A DNA stretch of 64,000 nucleotides from Aquiflexum lacus (GTDB taxonomy: Bacteria > Bacteroidota > Bacteroidia > Cytophagales > Cyclobacteriaceae), in contig NZ_JABFHF010000004.1 in the NCBI RefSeq assembly GCF_015476655.1, forward strand, positions 215,241 to 279,240, written 5' to 3'. Both the position numbers and the translations under genes were made by a program. Each line of letters begins with the position of its first letter. Position 1 is the first letter of the stretch. The notes under the pieces were generated by a model, which saw only the letters and a list, made by a program, of their open reading frames with translations, had not been told where the DNA came from and ran no database searches. Below are positions 57,374-64,000 of this stretch, in pieces.

Positions 57374-58462
57374 TTAAAACCTCATGGACAAACCTCCACC
57401 ACCACCGAATCTATTGTCATAGCTACCCATTATAGAAAAATTTCTGGACAAAAAATATTCTATCCCTGCCGACCAAGTCGTTTCTCCTTTACCCAACTAG
57501 GCCGATGAATACCCTGAACCATCCTGCGCGGTGGCTCTGAATTCAATCTTCCCATTTTCAGGAATAGTGACCACAAAATCATAGGTCTCCGCTATTGCAA
57601 TAAAGGTTTTGTTTCGTTTGACAGGGACTACATTCAAACCATCAGCCGCTACCAAAGTGGGGTCTTCACCACCAAAAGTCATCCAGAATTGCGAAGATGC
57701 GGCACCATTAATAATACGCAACCGTACCTTCTCTCCAGGTTCAAATTCCGGATATTCCTGGGTTTGCTCCCCATTATTTAGGAAGGCGTGATAATATATA
57801 TCAGCAATATCTGCTCCCTCCATACGCTGCCTCCAAAAATTGATCTGAGCTCCAAAACCTCCACGCGCTACCACCTGATTAAGCGGGGTAGCGGTTCCTT
57901 TTTTAATATTATACCATTCATTGCCCCGTTTTAGATTGCGCAGTACATTTATTGACTTTTGATTGGTCCAATCAGAAAGCACCATGACCAATTCTTTGTC
58001 ATAGTCCAGTGTTTCCTCAATCGGCTCAATGACAAAAGAACCATACACGCCACTTTGTTCCTGCAACATGGTATGGGAGTGGTACCAGTATGTTCCTGCC
58101 TGAATCAGGGGGAACTCATACTTCAGCGTTTTACCGGGTCTAATTGGCGGCGTAGTGAGATAAGGCACCCCATCGTGAAAATTAGGCAGCAACAATCCAT
58201 GCCAGTGAATGGAGGTCTCTTCCTCCATTTCATTTTTTACATAGATCACAGCATAGCCACCTTCTTTGAACCGGAGGGTTGGGCCAGGAATGGTTCCGTT
58301 AATCGTCATACCGGACACATCTTTCCCGGCTTTATTTACTACTTCTTTATTGATGGTGAGGTGGTATATTGATGTGTCGGATTGAGCAGATACATGGCCG
58401 AAAATTGTAAACATCAGTGACAGGAATAACAATAGTTGGTTTATTACAGTCAATATTTTCAT
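57374..58462 (-). pseudogene. copA-type multicopper oxidase, broken by a stop codon and a large internal deletion
   Basis: The N-terminal 321 residues are a normal periplasmic multicopper oxidase of the CopA type: signal peptide ending VSAQ, then SIHWHGLLLP and TYWYHSHTMLQEQSG (type 2/3 copper ligands) and IAETYDFVV. The frame stops at TAG 57497-57499 after DGSGYSSA, where CopA homologues have a Trp (TGG). The same frame continues LGKGETTW and then an outer-membrane-barrel end (SAGIEYFLSRNFS, GGGGGLSMRF) to 57374. The second cupredoxin half with the HCH copper motif and most of the barrel are missing. The product cannot be an active oxidase. Confidence 0.82.
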
Positions 58463-59136
58463 CTTTTAGGTTATACATTTTCACTAAATCTTTAATAATC
58501 AATAACAAAAAATTTCCTTGTGGTCCTTTCCTTTGTATTTTATCCGATGGGGATGCGCGGGTTCCTATCCATCATTGTCAATGGATATATTGTTTGTTAT
58601 TGCCCAGACTTCAGTTGGTATTAAAACTTCTATATTTATTGTCTTTGAATTTGACCAAATCCAAGGGTTTGGGCCATGACAGAAAAGACAATTTACTTAA
58701 GACTAAAAAAAATCATGATATTGATTTCCTTTTGTTTGGGCTCCTAAACAACACGAAAAGTTCAAAAATCATACCAAAAGACCACATATTTCTGATCGAA
58801 CAGATTAAAAACGATTGAATTTCTATAATTTGAAAACAATCTTCCAATTGTGTCTAAAACCCGATTTGCCATTTCACTTTTCAATATTTAAAGTTCACCC
58901 CAACTGATAGAATAAGTGTTACACTTTTTGAGAACAAATCATATCATTCACACATCTGATAAAAAATTTGTGAAAGAAATTACACAGTTTGAGTAAATCC
59001 TGCTACTGCTATTGTCTTCCATATTGAGTTTCAAAAAGATTTTTATAGGCGTATACGGTGCTTAATGGCCTATTTCATCTCTGTTTTTTTACATGGAACA
59101 ATACTTGAACCATTTACAAAAACAACAAAAAACATC
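58463..59136. other. Intergenic region with possible relic
   Basis: A 674-base stretch without a supported gene. On the plus strand an open frame ends at 58818 (KIIPKDHIFLIEQIKND), which reads like a protein C-terminus but has no start or recognisable family and overlaps the copA start on the other strand. 58900-59060 is AT-rich and likely includes the promoter of the following two genes. Confidence 0.4.
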
Positions 59137-59748
59137 ATGGCAGAAATAAAAATAGAAAAGAAAACTCCTATGTGGCCGTGGATAATTTTGATCTTGGCCG
59201 TAATTGGTATCCTGATTTACCTGTTTGCTTTTAGTAGTGATGAAGATGAGACAGAAGATATCACGGAAAGTAGGACTGAGGAAGTAACAGATACAAGGCA
59301 GGTTGCGCTAAATAATTCCGCCGTTATCGCCTACGTGAGTTTTATAAACGATGATCCCGATCAGATGGGCCTTGATCATGAATTTACCAATGAAGCGCTC
59401 TTAAAATTAACCAATGCTACCAGCGCAATGGCAGATGAAATTGGCTATGACATCCAAAAGGATTTAGAAGAGGTAAGAACTCATGCGGATAAAATCACCA
59501 CAGACCCTTTTGAAACTACCCATGCAAATAGTATCAGAAAGTCCGCGGAAATTCTGGCCAACGTATTACAGAACATGCAACAGAAAGCCTTTCCAGGTTT
59601 GACAAGTGAAGCCAATAGTGTAATGAATGCAGCTATGGCCATTGAACCTGAAGCGCTTACTTTAGACCAAAAAGAAGATGTTAAAAATTTCTTTAAGGAG
59701 TCTGCTTATTTGCTGGAAAAAATGAACAATAACTCACCTCAAATGTAG
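59137..59748 (+). CDS. Single-pass membrane protein, unknown function
   Basis: A 203-residue protein, start at 59137 (MAEIKIEKKTPMWPW) rather than an in-frame ATG 72 bases earlier, which adds an atypical tail. One transmembrane helix at ~11-31 (PWIILILAVIGILIYLFAF), an acidic linker (SSDEDETEDITESRTEE), then an extracytoplasmic helical domain (NSIRKSAEILANVLQNMQQK). No family recognised. It ends 4 bases before the PRC-barrel gene, so they are co-transcribed. Confidence 0.68.
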   Translation: MAEIKIEKKTPMWPWIILILAVIGILIYLFAFSSDEDETEDITESRTEEVTDTRQVALNNSAVIAYVSFINDDPDQMGLDHEFTNEALLKLTNATSAMADEIGYDIQKDLEEVRTHADKITTDPFETTHANSIRKSAEILANVLQNMQQKAFPGLTSEANSVMNAAMAIEPEALTLDQKEDVKNFFKESAYLLEKMNNNSPQM

Positions 59749-59752
59749 AATC

Positions 59753-60271
59753 ATGTCAGAAAACAATAAAAATCTTTATTACCTCGATGAACTTTCCGAT
59801 TATAAAGTAGCCTCGGATGACAGTGATGTCAGGGGTTGGGAAGTAAAAGATGCCGATAACCGTACGGTAGGAAAAGTAGATCGTCTGTTAGCTAATAAAG
59901 AAACCAAACGGGTGGTCTATCTGGATATAGAAGTAGATACCTCCTTGATAGAAGACGGTCATGAAGTTTATAATAAATCCGCAAATGAAGGAGCGCATGG
60001 TTTTGTAAACAAAGAAGGAGAAAATCATCTGATCATTCCTATAGGATTGGTCAGGCTGGATGAAGAAAATGAAAACGTGCTCACGGATGAGATCAATTAC
60101 GATACCTTTACCAAGACCAAAAGATTTAGCAAAGGAGCAAAATTAGACCGTAATTATGAGTTAACTGTCTTCAGAAATTATTATCCGGAAAAGGGTGTTA
60201 ATGAAGATGACCTGGAAGACGAAAATTTTTACGAGCGTAGGGAATTTAAAAATCCAAGAGATAAAAGTTAA
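59753..60271 (+). CDS. PRC-barrel domain protein
   Basis: A 172-residue soluble protein. Residues ~10-115 match a PRC-barrel: DYKVASDDSDVRGWEVKDAD, TVGKVDRLLANKETKRVVYL and HLIIPIGLVRLDEENE. The C-terminus is charged (EDDLEDENFYERREFKNPRD). PRC-barrels mediate protein or RNA contacts; members of this shape are found next to small membrane proteins and stress genes. Last gene of a two-gene operon ending in a strong terminator. Confidence 0.85.
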   Translation: MSENNKNLYYLDELSDYKVASDDSDVRGWEVKDADNRTVGKVDRLLANKETKRVVYLDIEVDTSLIEDGHEVYNKSANEGAHGFVNKEGENHLIIPIGLVRLDEENENVLTDEINYDTFTKTKRFSKGAKLDRNYELTVFRNYYPEKGVNEDDLEDENFYERREFKNPRDKS

Positions 60272-60294
60272 GCTTAAACTTAAATAAAAAAATT

Positions 60295-60330
60295 ACCGGG
60301 AATTGAATAATTCAATTCCCGGTTTTTTTA
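60295..60330 (+). terminator. Intrinsic terminator after the PRC-barrel gene
   Basis: A 13-bp stem (ACCGGGAATTGAA with TTCAATTCCCGGT) around a TAA loop followed by T7. It also marks the boundary between ordinary chromosomal genes and the cassette-like region. Confidence 0.93.
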
Positions 60331-60463
60331 TTCCTCAATGTGTCAAAATAGTTAGTTCCTTTACTTGGTCGCCTGAACGTCTTGCAGCTACAAGAAGTTG
60401 GCGATTTCGTAGGCGAAAACTGTCTGCCAGCACTGAACTTGATACGAGGTACACCGCTTCATT
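60331..60463. other. Structured non-coding segment downstream of the DUF3050 gene
   Basis: GC-richer than its surroundings and with local inverted repeats (CTTGCAGCTACAAG at ~60381-60394; GCGATTTCGTAGGCG at ~60401-60415). It occupies the place where a cassette recombination site would be expected after the DUF3050 gene but does not match the three attC-like copies. Possibly a different attC-like site. Confidence 0.4.
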
Positions 60464-61282
60464 TTACAATTGAACGGTCAATTTCTCGTTGGTGCTGTTA
60501 GCAGTATTTGTTCTTTCTGTCAACTGTCGGTATACACCGTTCCACAATTCAATTCTTTGTTTTAATGATTGTATAATTAATTCTTCTGCTTCTTTCCAAT
60601 ATTGTTCGTTGTCTTTACAAAGATTGGCTGTCATTTGTATTGCAAGATGACTGTGGTGGTCGCCATCAACTTCAATATGTCTTTCAATATAGTATTTAAA
60701 AATAGAAATTTCGTCAGGAAATTTCTTGTGCATTTCATTTATGATTGAGATAAACATACCTGGGATTAGGTCTTCACGTCCAAAGGTGAAAATAGCTGAT
60801 TGCAGATAATCTTTATCACTTTCAATAATTTTGAAAGTAAAGTCAACAAAATCTTTTGCTTCCTTTGGAGTTTCTGAAGACAAATAAGCAGAGTTAAAGT
60901 CGCCGGTATTTTTTAATACATCTGTAAAAACTTCAATTTTGGAAGTATCCGCTCCGCATTGTTTCATAGCATCTAAATACAATTCAAAATGACTTTTCCT
61001 TATCCCGTTTAGGTCTACGTCCGATTCTTCACCTACAACAATTTCGTTAATAAGAAATCTTGTGTCTGCCGTTCCTTTGGGAAACCATGGAACAGATATA
61101 CAAGTCAGGTTGCCTTGTAGCGTTTTTAATAAAGACATAAAATCCCAAACAGCGTATACATGGAATTGCATAAATACTTTCAAGTCGTCTATGTCTTTGA
61201 TTGCTGAATAAACTTTATGATTAATAATCTCTTGTCTTAAGGGTTCAATTATTCTTTTTATTCTTTCAATTTGAGTTGTCAT
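60464..61282 (-). CDS. DUF3050 family (haem-oxygenase-like fold) protein
   Basis: A 272-residue member of the DUF3050 family. Signatures are KVYSAIKDIDDLKVFMQFHVYAVWDFMSLLKTLQ, INEIVVGEESD, SHFELYLDAMKQCGAD and IERHIEVDGDHHSHLA. His and Glu residues on the helices match a haem-oxygenase-like di-iron fold, so oxidase or desaturase activity is plausible but not established. It is the first gene in plus-strand order of the cassette-like region, with attC-like copy 1 lying upstream of its start. Confidence 0.85.
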   Translation of the reverse strand: MTTQIERIKRIIEPLRQEIINHKVYSAIKDIDDLKVFMQFHVYAVWDFMSLLKTLQGNLTCISVPWFPKGTADTRFLINEIVVGEESDVDLNGIRKSHFELYLDAMKQCGADTSKIEVFTDVLKNTGDFNSAYLSSETPKEAKDFVDFTFKIIESDKDYLQSAIFTFGREDLIPGMFISIINEMHKKFPDEISIFKYYIERHIEVDGDHHSHLAIQMTANLCKDNEQYWKEAEELIIQSLKQRIELWNGVYRQLTERTNTANSTNEKLTVQL

Positions 61283-61361
61283 TATTGCATTTTTTTATCC
61301 TAGATTAACATTTTAAATTAATTAATGTTTGAATTTCTATGATTTCGTTGAGGTCTGCCAC

Positions 61362-61488
61362 AACGGGATTCAGCTTGGAGACGGCGGGCTTTCGGAGCCG
61401 TTCAATTCCAACCTACTCCTACCTTCTTAAAGATACTAAGTTTCTTATTTACTCGGAACCGCCCGCTGTATCCAAGGTGATGTTAGCG
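61362..61488 (-). repeat. attC-like imperfect palindrome, copy 1
   Basis: Read on the minus strand: CGCTAAC, ATCACCTTGGATAC, GCGGGCGGTTCCG, ~50 variable bases, then CCGAAAGCCCGC, TCCAAGCTGAATCCC, GTT. The ends can pair over ~30 bases with bulges. It starts 11 bases past the VapC-like stop. Homology with copies 2 and 3 ends exactly at the outer GTT and CGCTAAC. Confidence 0.78.
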
Positions 61489-61498
61489 AAAGTTTATC

Positions 61499-61897
61499 TT
61501 ATCTCTTTACCCAGTTTTCTAATTGGATTCCAGAAATTCTTTCAAATTCCTTTCGGTTTTCTGTTACCATGATCAGACCCTTATCCACTGCGGTACATCC
61601 GATTAATAGATCAAAATCGCTTATCATCAGTCCTATTGACCTTAATCGGGCTTTCTCTTTTCCATAAAGGTAAATGGCACTGAAAATCGGAAGTATCAGA
61701 ACTTGATTGGTAAAAACTTCTATTAACTCAAGATTCTTTTTGGGATTAGTGCTGTTTTCTGCTCCAAATACTAGTTCAGCAAATGTAATTTCAGAAACAG
61801 CAAAATTTTCAGTTCCTAACTCCTGAAACTTTTCTATCATTCAAAACTTTCCTCTTAAAAAATGGATGCAGATATTTGTGTCTAAAAGATATTTCAT
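61499..61897 (-). pseudogene. VapC-like PIN-domain toxin with in-frame stop
   Basis: Start at 61897 overlaps the antitoxin stop as ATGA. The frame reads MKYLLDTNICIHFLRGKF, a TGA at about 61841-61843, then continues unshifted MIEKFQELGTENFAVSEITF and ...MISDFDLLIGCTAV...LIMVTENRKEFERI to 61499. These are the PIN-domain acidic residues: Asp6 in LLDTN before the stop and Glu/Asp after it. A product starting at MIEK lacks the first catalytic Asp, so the RNase toxin should be dead unless the stop is read through. Confidence 0.8.
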
Positions 61898-62136
61898 TCG
61901 AAACCAAGATCTTCTGCTTTTTCAACTCTAGATTTTCTAATTTCTTTTATGATTTTATCAGAATCTTTGTCGTCTTCCCATGCTCCAAAAAGTGTTCGCA
62001 AATCCACCTTCTCTTCTTTTATATCCAGTGACTCGGTCAATTTAATGATCAGTTTTTTCTTAGAAAGATTATCCAAACCCTTTAACATACCAAAATACTT
62101 TTCCAAAGTCCTATAATTTAAAGTAAGGTTTGCCAT
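61894..62136 (-). CDS. VapB-like antitoxin
   Basis: An 80-residue protein, start at 62136 (MANLTLNYRTLEK; an alternative ATG lies five codons upstream). Charged C-terminal half (WEDDKDSDKIIKEIRKSRVEKAEDL) that would wrap the PIN toxin. Translationally coupled to the toxin gene by ATGA overlap. The N-terminus is not a typical AbrB or RHH motif that I can name; identification rests on the pairing. Confidence 0.7.
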   Translation of the reverse strand: MANLTLNYRTLEKYFGMLKGLDNLSKKKLIIKLTESLDIKEEKVDLRTLFGAWEDDKDSDKIIKEIRKSRVEKAEDLGFE

Positions 62137-62193
62137 GTTTTTTTTCTTCAATTTACGTAAATAATTTATTGATGGTCAAATGATTTGTAAAAT

Positions 62194-62538
62194 TTAAATT
62201 CCTAATTCTCTTTTCTTTTTCTGAATTAAATCTCCCATTTCACTTAAATCTTTAATAAATCCTGATGCCATGATAAATTTATTTTCCTTGTTAAACCAAT
62301 AGACTTTATTGTCTCCTTTAACTTTTAATTTATATAAGGGAGGATAAAAAAACTGCATAAGAGAAAGGGATTCCACCTCCATCCAATTTATTTTTCTTTC
62401 GTTCTCGCCATTTTTTATAGTTACATTTTGGCCTCCTAATTTTACTATCGCAAATTTATCCTTAATAGCAATAAATATTGTGAAGAAAACTACTCCTACG
62501 ATTCCAAAAACTAATGTGGTAATGATGCTTTGTTCCAT
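62194..62538 (-). CDS. Small membrane protein, unknown function
   Basis: A 114-residue protein with one N-terminal transmembrane helix (IITTLVFGIVGVVFFTIFIAI) and a beta-rich cytoplasmic domain (VKLGGQNVTIKNGENERKIN, YKLKVKGDNKVYWFNKENKF), reminiscent of small PH-like modules. No family recognised. It is the first gene after attC-like copy 2 in minus-strand order, in the same cassette as the toxin-antitoxin pair. Confidence 0.6.
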   Translation of the reverse strand: MEQSIITTLVFGIVGVVFFTIFIAIKDKFAIVKLGGQNVTIKNGENERKINWMEVESLSLMQFFYPPLYKLKVKGDNKVYWFNKENKFIMASGFIKDLSEMGDLIQKKKRELGI

Positions 62539-62596
62539 TTTCTCACCATTTACCCAGAATAACTCAGTAAAGAAGCAAGATAAAATGGACGAAATT

Positions 62597-62724
62597 AACG
62601 GGGTTCAGCTTGGAGATTGCGGGCTTTCGGAGCCGTTCGCTTCCAACCTACTCCTAACTTTTTAAAGATACTAAACTTTCTATTTACTCGGAACCGCCCG
62701 CCGTCTTCCAAGGTGATGTTAGCG
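62597..62724 (-). repeat. attC-like imperfect palindrome, copy 2
   Basis: Same structure as copy 1: minus-strand order CGCTAACATCACCTTGGA, GGCGGGCGGTTCCGAG, variable centre, CCGAAAGCCCGCAATC, TCCAAGCTGAACCCC, GTT. It lies 10 bases past the stop of the KilA-N remnant. Sequence beyond GTT (AATTTCG) is unlike the other copies. Confidence 0.8.
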
Positions 62725-62733
62725 TTTTGTTGT

Positions 62734-63614
62734 TTATATCTTCTTACCTGCATCTAAATAGGTAGTCTCAGAAAGCTTTTTTATTGATTTTATAAAATCT
62801 TTGTTATCTAGGGTAGCTAATTGGGATTTTGCTATTTTCCTTAGTTGAATAAACCTGTCTTCCTTGTTCTCTTTTCTCTCAATCAAGATAGCATTCACAT
62901 TTTCAAGATTTGATAAGACAACCAATTCATTGATGCTTGCAAAATCTCTAATGTTTAACCCCTTGTCCGAATGTTCCTTATTCACTTCCCTCCTCCCGAT
63001 AGCTATCGGGACGCTGTACAACCAAAAAGGGCTACATTTAATAAGTCTGCTTCTTCTGCATAAACCAACCACTCCTTATCTTTCAAATAGTTTTTATCAG
63101 GAATAATGTGATTTTTGATTGCTTCAGTATGGATGTGATAATTGATTTTTGTCAAGATTCTTTTCACATTCCATTCCAAGTTGTATTGATTTGTCTCAAT
63201 TTCTTTTAGTCGTTGAAACTCCTTGATAAGTAGTAGTTTGAACATGGGACTTATCCATGAGCCAAATTCAAAAGCTATGTCTTTATGGGCATAAGTTCCT
63301 CCATATCTGCCTGACTTTGAAAAAATGCCAATTGCATTAGTCGCTTCAATCCACTTTCTAGGTGTTAAGTTAAAACTGTTGAGCCCTGCCTGTTTTCTAA
63401 AGGTGTCGAATTCGACAGGTTTAAAATCAGGGTTGTGTAAAGTTTCCCAAAGGCCGATAAACTCAACTGTATTTCTGTTGCGCATCCAGTTTCTAATATG
63501 GTCTTCACCTTCCTCACCCCTTACCATATCTGTTAGGCATATGTAATCTTCACTATTCTATTCAATTATGGAAATTGATTTCTTATCTACTTCTATTTTA
63601 GATGTTTTGGCCAT
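62734..63614 (-). pseudogene. KilA-N domain gene broken by a stop codon and a palindromic insertion
   Basis: Start at 63614: MAKTSKIEVDKKSISIIE, then TAG (about 63558-63560), then unshifted NSEDYICLTDMVRGEE, IRNWMRNRNTVEFIGLWE, FRKQAGLNSFNLTPRKWIEA and ADLLNVALFGCTA. There an 18-base palindrome, TCCCGATAGCTATCGGGA, interrupts the frame with a TAG of its own. Past it, another frame resumes VNKEHSDKGLNIRDFASINE to DNKDFIKSIKKLSETTYL, ending at 62734. The pieces together are a complete KilA-N protein, a DNA-binding type found in phages and cassettes. Confidence 0.82.
62994..63011. repeat. 18-bp palindrome inserted in the KilA-N gene
   Basis: TCCCGATAGCTATCGGGA is a perfect palindrome. Related TCCCGAGTATCGGG and TCCCGATTTTCGG sequences lie inside the group II intron (63904-63918, 63987-64000). 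It looks like a small repeat element rather than gene sequence because homologous reading frames continue on both sides. Confidence 0.65.
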
Positions 63615-63676
63615 ACAAAAAGTTTTTTCTAAAAATAACAAAATTTTGGATGATAGGTGGTTTTACAATAAACGCT

Positions 63677-63798
63677 AACGGGGTTCAGTTTGGGGGCGGT
63701 GGGCATTCGGAGCTGTACTCTTCAAACTTACTCCATACTTCTTAGAGATACTGATTTTCATTTTTACACTGAACCGCCCGCTGTATCCAAGGTGATGT
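63677..63798 (-). repeat. attC-like imperfect palindrome, copy 3, interrupted by a group II intron
   Basis: Plus-strand order AACGGGGTTCAGTTTGG, GGCGGTGGGCATTCGGAG, variable centre, TGAACCGCCCGCTGTATCC, AAGGTGATGT, then the intron begins. In copies 1 and 2 the last block is AAGGTGATGTTAGCG. So the intron sits after the GT of the conserved GTTAGCG core. Confidence 0.78.
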
Positions 63799-64000
63799 GT
63801 GTGCCCAGCATGGGCGTCTGGTATCGAAGATACCAAATTATTCCAGAGGGTGAAAGTCCCTTGCAGGCAAGTTGGTGAAGCCTGTTAGTAAGTCGCAAAG
63901 CCTGTCCCGAGTATCGGGGCTGGTTGCCGTGAGGCCTACAGTGAAGGAAGCGAGACTGCAAAATCCGGTACTGACGAACAGAGCCTGTCCCGATTTTCGG
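63799..64000 (+). mobile_element. Group II intron, 5' part (runs off the window)
   Basis: Begins GTGTGCCCAGCATGGGCG, matching the group II 5' consensus GTGYG plus the CCCAGxxxGGG start of domain I. Further typical blocks follow: AGGGTGAAAGTCCCTTGCAG, TTGGTGAAGCCTGTTAGTAA, GTCGCAAAGCC, GTGAGGCCTACAGTGAAGGA and AATCCGGTACTGACGAACAG. The reverse transcriptase/maturase gene is expected to the right of the window. It is inserted with its sense strand opposite to the cassette genes. Confidence 0.85.

Noticed and set aside
58417..58818. 133-residue plus-strand open frame overlapping the copA start
   Set aside because: Its first part is antisense to the copA signal peptide and spacer; only the last ~25 residues look protein-like, so kept only as a possible relic.
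60464..64000. Cassette region as a prophage remnant because of the KilA-N gene
   Set aside because: No structural, lysis or integrase genes; the repeats at gene ends and unrelated small genes fit a cassette array better.

Overview
This 64 kb window is chromosomal DNA from a Bacteroidota bacterium, most likely Cytophagales/Cyclobacteriaceae. The grounds are low GC, many lipoproteins with short lipoboxes, a SecA of over 1,100 residues, a FISUMP-domain protein, a gluconate-dehydrogenase-like GMC/subunit-3 pair, a GxxExxY gene set in direct repeats, and weak Shine-Dalgarno signals. No rRNA, tRNA or CRISPR array was recognised.

Layout. 1-12.7 kb is mostly housekeeping: the N-terminal half of a bifunctional kinase-like/class III aminotransferase, an Fpg/Nei glycosylase lacking the catalytic N-terminal proline, a PHP phosphatase, an SDR, an S1/P1 nuclease, an M20 amidohydrolase, a SPOR lipoprotein, secA, dapF, an exported superoxide dismutase and a MazG-like pyrophosphatase. 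12.9-21.2 kb is accessory: a beta-barrel protein, a decayed RelE/ParE toxin with an intact antitoxin-like gene, a GMC oxidoreductase with its small subunit, a GxxExxY gene between two pairs of ~160-bp direct repeats, an alpha-L-fucosidase broken by one stop codon, and a serine hydrolase.

21.2-37.6 kb is the most unusual part. An ECF sigma factor, a membrane-anchored TPR protein and a TPR-CHAT protease-like protein are directly followed by three large paralogous lipoproteins. These share a nearly fixed upstream box, leader and signal peptide. Next come a lipoprotein that joins a caspase-clan (His/Cys) domain to a FISUMP domain, and a fourth, N-terminally truncated paralogue. I read this as one sigma/CHAT-linked, diversifying surface-lipoprotein locus; that is inference.

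37.6-60.3 kb holds an alanine racemase, a methyltransferase, a class V aminotransferase, katG, stress and membrane genes, a sulfur cluster (two half-size YeeE/YedE proteins, an SLC13 permease, an MBL-rhodanese protein), an amino acid permease, a copA multicopper oxidase gene destroyed by deletion and stop, and a PRC-barrel protein.

60.3-64 kb looks like an integron-type gene-cassette array without a visible integrase. Three ~125-bp imperfect palindromes (attC-like) each follow the 3' end of minus-strand cassette genes (a DUF3050 protein lies downstream; a VapBC-like pair; a KilA-N gene), and a group II intron has entered the conserved core of the third. Several genes across the window (fucosidase, copA, vapC, kilA-N, relE) carry single disabling lesions, which suggests recent decay in accessory DNA.
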